64,000 nucleotides of DNA, from NCBI RefSeq assembly GCF_900120175.1, contig NZ_FQLF01000002.1:2170001-2234000 (forward strand). Direction: 5' to 3'. Positions within the stretch are counted from its first letter, which is position 1. The number at the start of each line of letters is the position of its first letter. The notes below the pieces were generated by a model. It was not told the origin of the DNA and ran no database searches. It saw nothing but the letters and a program-made list of their open reading frames with translations. Positions 58,365 to 64,000 of the stretch are shown here, in pieces. Source of the DNA: Oceanicoccus sp. KOV_DT_Chl (GTDB lineage: Bacteria; Pseudomonadota; Gammaproteobacteria; Pseudomonadales; Dasaniaceae). The position numbers and the translations under genes are program-made.

Positions 58365-59632
58365 ATGAGTACCGCTAGTATTGATGACACCAAAGTTAAC
58401 CGGGAAATCAAATCCAGTTTTATGGATGCGATAGCAGAAAAGGCACTTATCAAGGCCTTGTCAAGCTTGCAATATGGCCGCTTGGTGTTGGAGCATAATG
58501 GTCGGGTGTTGGAGTTTGGCAAGCCCGCTGCTGAAGCAGAGGTGGTCGGTCATATTTTTATTCATCACCCTTCTGCCTTTAAAGATATTTTACTGGGTGG
58601 TTCGATTGGCGCCGCTGAAGCTTATATGCTGGGTAGTTGGTCTTCCTCTAATTTGGTAGACGTTGTGCGGTTGATGACTTTAAATCTGGAAGTCATGAAT
58701 AAAATGGATAACACTCGCCCTATCTTTAGTCGTATTACTTCCAAAATAATGCATGTTCTCAATGCCAATACACAAAGTGGTTCGCGCAAAAATATCTCCG
58801 CGCATTATGATTTGGGCAATGACTTTTTTAGGTTGTTTCTTGACCCTACTATGATGTATTCCTCTGCAGTTTTTCCTACCCAGGATTCAACGCTGGAAGA
58901 GGCATCGCTGCATAAGTTGGATATTATTTGTAAAAAATTAAATTTAAGCGAGCAGGATCATTTGATGGAAGTTGGTACGGGTGGGGTGGCTTAGCGATTT
59001 ATGCCGCTAAAAATTATGGCTGCCGGGTAACCACCACGACTATCTCAAAAGAGCAATATGATTATGCTTGTGCGGCGGTGAAGGACGCAGGCCTCGAAGA
59101 TAAGGTGACTTTGTTGCTAGAAGACTATCGTGATCTTAAGGGGCACTATGATAAGTTGGTGTCGATTGAAATGATCGAAGCCGTTGGCCATGAATATTAC
59201 GATAGCTATTTTGCTAAATGCTCCAGCTTATTAAAGCCTGATGGTTTGATGTTGATTCAGGCAATTACTATTGCTGATCAGCGATATCAGGAAGCTAAGC
59301 GCACTGTTGATTTTATTCAGCGCTATATATTCCCTGGCGGGTGTTTGCCCTCAAATGAAATAATCGCGCAATGTGTCTCTAAGAAAACGGATATGATGAT
59401 CGTGGGTCTGCAGGATATCGGCCTGGATTATGCTAAGACGCTGGCTGAATGGCGTCGTCGTTTTCATGCTCAGTTGGATACTGTAAAACAAATGGGTTTT
59501 GATGACGTGTTCTGTCGGATGTGGGAATTTTATCTGTGTTACTGTGAAGGAGGTTTTTCTGAACGTGCTATCAGTACTACGCAAGTCGTTTTCGCCAAGC
59601 CTGGCGCCAGAACGATTAACCCCGCTGTTTAG
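58365..59632 (+). CDS. Cyclopropane-fatty-acid synthase-like methyltransferase, interrupted by a 1-base deletion
   Basis: SAM-dependent methyltransferase of the CFA synthase family, about 422 residues. The N-terminal domain binds lipid (LGGSIGAAEAYMLGSW). The SAM motif EVGTGWGG is split by a missing base at 58979-58985 (GGG or T). With one base added the frame runs on to LAIYAAKNYGCRVTTTTISK, EMIEAVGHEYYDSYFAKCSS, QRYIFPGGCLPS and MWEFYLCYCEGGFSERAIST. As it stands the gene is two pieces (to 58994, and from 59078). It methylates membrane fatty acids, either forming cyclopropane rings or, with its neighbours, other branched products. Confidence 0.9.
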
Positions 59633-59639
59633 ATTATTA

Positions 59640-60137
59640 ATGAATAAGCCGCTAATCAATGCGGCATTATTTCAGCTGGGCTGGTTCGCCTGTGTTTTGG
59701 GTGGGGATGCTATTGCAGTTGCTGCTCTGTTGGTGGTGCTGGCCATTCACTACCAATATTTTTCCCGTAAACCGTTTGAGTGGCTGTTCATTGCTGGCGT
59801 CGGTCTTACCGGCTTGGCGGTTGATACTATGATGGCCTGGTCTGGCGTGATGCAATTTGAATTCCCTTCTATTGGTTTGATTCCCATTTGGTTGCTGTGT
59901 TTGTGGATTATGTTTGCGCTGACGCTGAACCATAGTTTGCAGTGGCTGCAATCTAAGCTTTGGTTGGCAGCTTTATTGGGTGGCGTTTCAGGACCGATGT
60001 CTTATCTGGCAGGAAGCAAGCTCGCCCCTGTAAGTTTATTGGATCCGGTTGCTTATTCTTTGCTACCCATTAGCCTTTGTTGGGCGCTATTATTGCCGCT
60101 AATGTTTTATGTGCTGCGGTCCGATAGTAATGAATAA
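59640..60137 (+). CDS. DUF2878 family membrane protein
   Basis: A 165-residue inner-membrane protein with about five helices (INAALFQLGWFACVLGGDAI, VGLTGLAVDTMMAWSG, WLLCLWIMFALTLNHSL). DUF2878 genes are regular members of ECF/ChrR operons. ATG 59640 gives the family start MNKPLINAALFQLGW and lies 8 bases after the methyltransferase stop. Its end overlaps the next start by 8 bases, so translation is coupled. Function unknown. Confidence 0.88.
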   Translation: MNKPLINAALFQLGWFACVLGGDAIAVAALLVVLAIHYQYFSRKPFEWLFIAGVGLTGLAVDTMMAWSGVMQFEFPSIGLIPIWLLCLWIMFALTLNHSLQWLQSKLWLAALLGGVSGPMSYLAGSKLAPVSLLDPVAYSLLPISLCWALLLPLMFYVLRSDSNE

Positions 60138-60912
60138 ATATATTGCTTTTTTTATCTTATCTTTAGTTAGCGTAACTGGTTGGGCTCAAGCTGCTGTGCC
60201 AGCGGTTATCGGTGAGGCCTATGATCTGGACGGTCAGGTTATGCTCTATCGAGAGTTGCATTATTACAGCGGCGATAAGTTAAACCATCGAGTGGTCTAT
60301 CAGGCTCAAGCCGCAGATACTGATCAGTTATTACCTCAATCGTTAATGGCAGAAAAAATCATTGATTACAGCTATGGCTTGGCGACTCCAGCTTTTACCC
60401 AGCAAAGTTATTTATTTCCTGAAACTATTGTCGTTGAATGGGCGGATGCGCAGCTGGCTGTTTCCTATCAAGAAGGCTCTGCCAGTTCAGTCGCAACCAA
60501 TACAAAAAAAATATCAGTAAAAAATCCAATGGTTATTGATGCAGGCTTTGATCATTTTATCCGCGAACATTGGCAGGCAATAAATTCAGGCAAGGCAATG
60601 GATTTTTATTATCTTGCACCGACTAGACAAAGTCTGGTCGAGTTAAGCGTTGTTGCAAAGGCGTGTGCTGATAATCAGCCTGATTTTGCCTGTTTTGAAA
60701 TAAATTCAGCAAATTGGTTTATCCGCTTGATACTGGACCCTATTGAGATTAGTTATGATCTCGAAACAAAAAAGCTAAGGCGATTTAGAGGTTTGGCAAA
60801 TTTATCCGGTGCTGATGGACAGGCACTTAAAGTGGATATTCAGTATTGTTATTTAGTGGAAGCCACCAAGGATAGCCCTTGTCCTGTGGTGGCTGTAGCG
60901 TCTACGTTTTAA
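60130..60912 (+). CDS. Secreted protein, last gene of the ECF operon
   Basis: A 260-residue exported protein. The signal peptide ends at about residue 22 (A-Q-A-A). The mature part is beta-rich with tyrosines (GEAYDLDGQVMLYRELHYYS, FIREHWQAINSGKAMDFYYL) and a terminal CYLVEATKDSPCP cysteine pair. I do not recognise a domain. ATG 60130 overlaps the DUF2878 gene. Position suggests a role in the envelope or lipid stress response. Confidence 0.75.
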   Translation: MNKYIAFFILSLVSVTGWAQAAVPAVIGEAYDLDGQVMLYRELHYYSGDKLNHRVVYQAQAADTDQLLPQSLMAEKIIDYSYGLATPAFTQQSYLFPETIVVEWADAQLAVSYQEGSASSVATNTKKISVKNPMVIDAGFDHFIREHWQAINSGKAMDFYYLAPTRQSLVELSVVAKACADNQPDFACFEINSANWFIRLILDPIEISYDLETKKLRRFRGLANLSGADGQALKVDIQYCYLVEATKDSPCPVVAVASTF

Positions 60913-60919
60913 GCCGGTC

Positions 60920-61192
60920 TTAGCTTTCTGTTTGAATGGTGCGCCAGGTGATATCGCACTCAATAGCGTTGCGGTCTTTGCTTAGTTGAATGCAGGGCGG
61001 CAGCTCAAAAGTCTGTTCAATCAGGTCGAAATTAATGGGTTCTTTGACAAAGCAGATTTGAGCGGCCATATCATTATGCCAGCGGTCTGCGCGGGCTAGG
61101 CTATGGCCATTGGCGAGTAAAAAATCTACCAGAGTTTCCATGTGCGCGTAGGGCGGTTGAGCGTTGGGGTTATATTCAATCGTTGTTTTCAT
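60920..61192 (-). CDS. Hypothetical small protein
   Basis: A 90-residue cytosolic protein. MKTTIEYNPNAQPPYAHMET, a LVDFLLANGHSLARADRWHN helix and a terminal CDITWRTIQTE are visible. No family recognised. Convergent with the ECF operon, with 7 bases between stops, and divergent from the cytochrome b gene across about 257 bases of AT-rich DNA. Confidence 0.68.
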   Translation of the reverse strand: MKTTIEYNPNAQPPYAHMETLVDFLLANGHSLARADRWHNDMAAQICFVKEPINFDLIEQTFELPPCIQLSKDRNAIECDITWRTIQTES

Positions 61193-61449
61193 GGCGTTAT
61201 CAGTATCTCAAATAAGTAAAATTAAACTGCGCTAACCTTCTAATAAAATCAAATGGATTGCAAGGATGCTTGAGTTGAAACCGCGTGGTTGTAGGGGGTT
61301 TGTGGTTGAATTGTTAAGAATAGTTTGCTTGGGTAGATTCTTGTTTTAGCTTGGTACACAATGTTCAAATAGCTTGATAAACGATTAGCGTAAAGATTGT
61401 TTAAGATCAGCTATGAGTCTTATTGCAGAGAATAATTAAGAGCAAATCT

Positions 61450-61992
61450 ATGTTAGATCCAGATACAAAAAAAACCTACGGCGTGACTTCGGCAGTCCTC
61501 GCCTGGCTGGTTTTTTTTAGCTTCCTGATTACTTTTATCGTGTCGGTTTCTTTCCCGCTGATGAACGTAGGTGATCCAGAGCGTGATTATCGTCGCGCGT
61601 TGCATATGAGCTTGGGCGTCGTCACTTTTATCTTTGTGGCCTTGAGATTACTTTGGTGGCTAAAAAACCCGCGTCCACAAGCACCTAAAGGCATGCCAGA
61701 AAATGCTTATGGTCTTTCTCGGCTAACTTTATTGTTTCTTTATGTTGATGTGCTCGGCTTGGGGGTGACGGGTTTTATGAATAGCTGGGCGATGGCATAT
61801 GAGGTGAGTTTTTTAGGTTTATTTACTCTGCCAGTACTGAGTGGCTGGGCAGTAGCAACTACCGGGTATTTGCATAGTGTCTTTTTGTTTTTCAATAACA
61901 TTATGTTGTTAACGTATTTAATCGTGTTTGTGTATCACGCACTGCGTTACAAAGTGGGCTTCCGTAGAATGTTGCCCGGCATGCATGTGTGA
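61450..61992 (+). CDS. Cytochrome b561-type membrane protein
   Basis: A 180-residue protein with four helices, fitting the b561/Ni-Fe hydrogenase cytochrome b family. Candidate haem histidines are in RRALHMSLG (helix 2), TGYLHSVFLF (helix 3-4) and FVYHALRYKVG (helix 4). The next gene is a cytochrome c, so electrons may flow between them and the quinone pool. ATG 61450 was preferred to an upstream reading at 61423. First gene of a cassette running off the window. Confidence 0.82.
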   Translation: MLDPDTKKTYGVTSAVLAWLVFFSFLITFIVSVSFPLMNVGDPERDYRRALHMSLGVVTFIFVALRLLWWLKNPRPQAPKGMPENAYGLSRLTLLFLYVDVLGLGVTGFMNSWAMAYEVSFLGLFTLPVLSGWAVATTGYLHSVFLFFNNIMLLTYLIVFVYHALRYKVGFRRMLPGMHV

Positions 61993-62001
61993 GGAATAAA
62001 A

Positions 62002-62588
62002 ATGTCAGCTAACAGTACCTATACTACATCCGCCAAAATTCTTCATGGCAGTTATTTTATTATTATATTTTTCTGCTGTCTGATGATGCCGTATTGGCAG
62101 TTTGGTGTGGTTCCCTTTGTTTCCGATCGTACCGATGGTCCGGTCTATACCGACCAGGAAGTTATATTGTCCCCCATAACTGCAGCTGATGCATTGGAGG
62201 AAGATGTGATGCTCAACGAATTCAAGTGGTGTCGCTATTGTCATGTGATGCAGGAGGGGGGGCTGAAGAACCAGGCCCATCGTTGTACCGTATTTTTGGT
62301 CGTCAGGCGGCTACCATGCCTGGCTTCTTTTATTCAGATGCATTTTTGGCGGCAGGCGAAAGCAAGCTAATTTGGACGGAGCAAACGCTGGATGAATTTA
62401 TTACTGATCCGCAAGCGTATATTCCCGGTAATCGAATGGGGCATGGCCCAGTAGTAATCTCCGACCCGGAGCGGCGTAAGCGGGTGCTTAATCTGTTAAA
62501 AAAATGGACCGCAGAAGGCAGTACAGTTGAGCGAGATTATTTACAGGCAGAGTTGGATAAAGCTGGCGTAAACGCTTCAAAGCAGTGA
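62002..62588 (+). CDS. Membrane-anchored cytochrome c, interrupted by a 1-base deletion
   Basis: About 195 residues. One N-terminal helix (residues 17-33) anchors the protein. The haem site is C-R-Y-C-H near residue 77. The frame breaks in the G-run 62256-62262. One added G gives MQEGGAEEPGPSLYRIFGRQ, and the rest reads as class I cytochrome c: a methionine-containing ATMPGFFYSDAFLAAG loop, TLDEFITDPQAYIPGNRMG, and a KRVLNLLKKW helix. It lies ten bases after the cytochrome b gene and is probably cotranscribed. Confidence 0.87.
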
Positions 62589-62613
62589 TAAATAACAGAG
62601 TGAAGGTGATGCA

Positions 62614-63345
62614 ATGAAAAAATTAACGTTATATATGCTATCGATTTTGATGATGGTGTTATCAGCCAATGTTTTGGCCGGTGGTCACAAAGAGGCTATG
62701 AAAGATCCCAAAAAAATGGAGGAGTTTTTAGAAAAGCGCCTGGATAAGGCCACAGGTATGGAGTCCAGGCAAAAAGAGCTCGGCGAAAAAGTGGCTGCAA
62801 TTGTTAAAGAAATGAGCCCGGAAAAAGGCGATTTAGATCCTGAAGTATTAGGCCACTATGTCAATATTGCCGTGCGTACGATGAATCATAACTCTTCCTA
62901 TCAGCATGAGTTCAACGACGCCTTGGTAAAATTACATCTTACGGCAGTCGCATTTGCTAAAGACCAGAATATGTATGAAGAGCTGGTTGCGAACGATGTC
63001 AAAACTACCAAGTTTATGATGCTGCGTATTGGTGGTGGTATCAAAATGACTGGGCGTGAAGACTTTGCCCTAAAAGCTATCTTTGAACAAACCACCTGCT
63101 TTTATCAGTTGGTCGATGATTTAGTATGGAACAGCCCTACCAGTGTTACCTATACTTCGCCCTTTAAGCGCGTGTTGGAAGCCAGTCAAAAAGTACGAAT
63201 TTTTAAAGGTTTGACTGAGCAAGAAGTGCATGAAAATTACATTATCCCTCGTTATAAAGCCTATGCTGAAATAATGGGAGTGAAATTAGATGTGTCGCCT
63301 TTGGGTCCAAACGGTGAAGTAACCGTTAGCCTGATAAAGTCATGA
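62614..63345 (+). CDS. Secreted helical protein of unknown function
   Basis: A 243-residue exported protein with a signal peptide (ending V-L-A-G-G). The mature part is helix-rich and charged (DPKKMEEFLEKRLDKATGME, YEELVANDVKTTKFMMLRIG). I do not recognise it. It is third in the cytochrome/DUF1838 cassette, so a periplasmic role with those proteins is likely. No cofactor motif seen. Confidence 0.7.
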   Translation: MKKLTLYMLSILMMVLSANVLAGGHKEAMKDPKKMEEFLEKRLDKATGMESRQKELGEKVAAIVKEMSPEKGDLDPEVLGHYVNIAVRTMNHNSSYQHEFNDALVKLHLTAVAFAKDQNMYEELVANDVKTTKFMMLRIGGGIKMTGREDFALKAIFEQTTCFYQLVDDLVWNSPTSVTYTSPFKRVLEASQKVRIFKGLTEQEVHENYIIPRYKAYAEIMGVKLDVSPLGPNGEVTVSLIKS

Positions 63346-63373
63346 ATTCAATAGTTTAATTACGGGAATAACT

Positions 63374-63583
63374 ATGAAAACAAATCGTAGAGAGTTTATT
63401 AGTATCAGTACCACCGCTGCATTTGCAATGGGATCAGGTGTGGCTGTTGCAGCAAGCAAAACGCTTAGCCCCAATGAACAGGCATTAGCGAAATTAGCAA
63501 GCACACCATATGCAAGCAGTGCTATGCCAGATATGTTTTCGTCCTTAGTTGATGCGACCGGCTTTGAGAATCATCGTAAATAA
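63374..63583 (+). CDS. Small protein with twin-arginine signal
   Basis: A 69-residue protein. The N-terminus T-N-R-R-E-F-I-S with a following hydrophobic stretch and A-V-A-A cleavage-like site is a Tat signal. The mature part is only about 45 residues (LSPNEQALAKLASTPYASSA). Tiny Tat proteins can carry a partner across the membrane. The next gene's product has no signal of its own, so this may be a shared export subunit. Inference only. Confidence 0.72.
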   Translation: MKTNRREFISISTTAAFAMGSGVAVAASKTLSPNEQALAKLASTPYASSAMPDMFSSLVDATGFENHRK

Positions 63584-63625
63584 AGAATTTGCATTTAACC
63601 TATAATTTAATATCAGGAAAACATT

Positions 63626-64000
63626 ATGATTACGCTGAATGGTTACAACGACTCACGCTTACCTAAAGACTTTGGTTTAAACCTTAACGATCCGGCTACT
63701 AATTTGAAGCACTTTGCACGATTGATGGGTAGCTCTAATCCGGAAAAAGAAACAGTGGGTTATTATGGTGGCCACTTATTCGCTTCTTTGGATAACAAAA
63801 AGTTAATTCCTCTATTAGGTTTAGAGGGTATAGGTGTTACCCGTATGGAAACACAGGCTAATGGTGATGTGCATACCTTTCACCGTGAAATAGGTTTTTA
63901 TTCAGATGTTAAAACTGGCAAATACATTGATACCTGGCACAACCCATTAATTGATGACAAGGTTGAGATTTATCATATTAAAAATGACCATGTAAATAAT
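63626..64000 (+). CDS. DUF1838 family protein, cut by the window edge
   Basis: The first 125 residues of a protein resembling DUF1838, a family of unknown function. Family-like segments are LKHFARLMGSSNPEKETVGY, the GLEGIGVTRMETQANGDVHT strand and FYSDVKTGKYIDTWHNPLID. ATG 63626 follows AGGA. No signal peptide is visible here, although relatives are often Tat-exported. The preceding tiny Tat protein may substitute. The gene continues beyond base 64000. Confidence 0.75.
   Translation, partial: MITLNGYNDSRLPKDFGLNLNDPATNLKHFARLMGSSNPEKETVGYYGGHLFASLDNKKLIPLLGLEGIGVTRMETQANGDVHTFHREIGFYSDVKTGKYIDTWHNPLIDDKVEIYHIKNDHVNN

Overview
The window looks like chromosomal DNA of a marine-type gammaproteobacterium (Cellvibrionales/Spongiibacteraceae-like is my guess). 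Supporting signs are DNA polymerase II, YajG, a LexA-controlled YebG, DUF2333 and DUF2789 proteins, large TonB receptors and VPLPA-CTERM proteins. Genes lie on both strands; I saw no tRNA, rRNA, insertion sequence, prophage or CRISPR array.

Layout. 0-6.4 kb: envelope and housekeeping genes (lipoprotein, PCuAC copper chaperone, DUF2333, YajG, polB, Fe-S/Zn cysteine-cluster protein, DUF2789). 6.6-13.1 kb: amidohydrolase, tandem Usp protein, soluble chemoreceptor-like protein with a degenerate CZB domain, luciferase-like oxidoreductase, LexA box plus yebG, YbaK-like deacylase. 13.2-24.6 kb: a probable catabolic block (LLM oxidoreductase plus SCP2-type thiolase, DCC protein plus orphan TRAP binding protein, GntR/UTRA regulator, VOC protein, TonB receptor, FAD monooxygenase, MFS transporter). 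25-38 kb: a VPLPA-CTERM protein, flavin reductase, MFS, CHASE-GGDEF cyclase, and an Lrp regulator divergent from a stand-alone AceE-type E1 that resembles the mdeR/mdeB arrangement.

38.4-52.4 kb is the most unusual part. A TetR gene with two identical-type operators faces a TonB receptor. That receptor is followed by a multi-spanning membrane protein and a LuxR regulator, then a cyclic-di-GMP-I (GEMM) riboswitch before two tandem VPLPA-CTERM proteins. A second related TonB receptor follows, then a PKD-repeat lipoprotein and a paralogue of the same membrane protein. It reads as a duplicated surface-uptake cassette.

53.5-60.9 kb is an ECF sigma factor/ChrR anti-sigma pair. It is divergent from a six- or seven-gene operon (NTF2-like, SDR, FAD oxidoreductase, DUF1365, CFA-like methyltransferase, DUF2878, secreted protein). 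Both directions carry matching ECF-type promoters, so this is probably a singlet-oxygen or lipid-stress regulon. 61.4-64 kb holds a cytochrome b561, a cytochrome c, a secreted protein, a tiny Tat-signal protein and a DUF1838 protein cut by the window edge.

A technical point runs through the window. At least ten genes are broken by a single missing base, nearly always at a short homopolymer, and each is restored by adding one base. This looks like systematic sequencing or assembly error rather than gene decay. I annotate those genes across the break.
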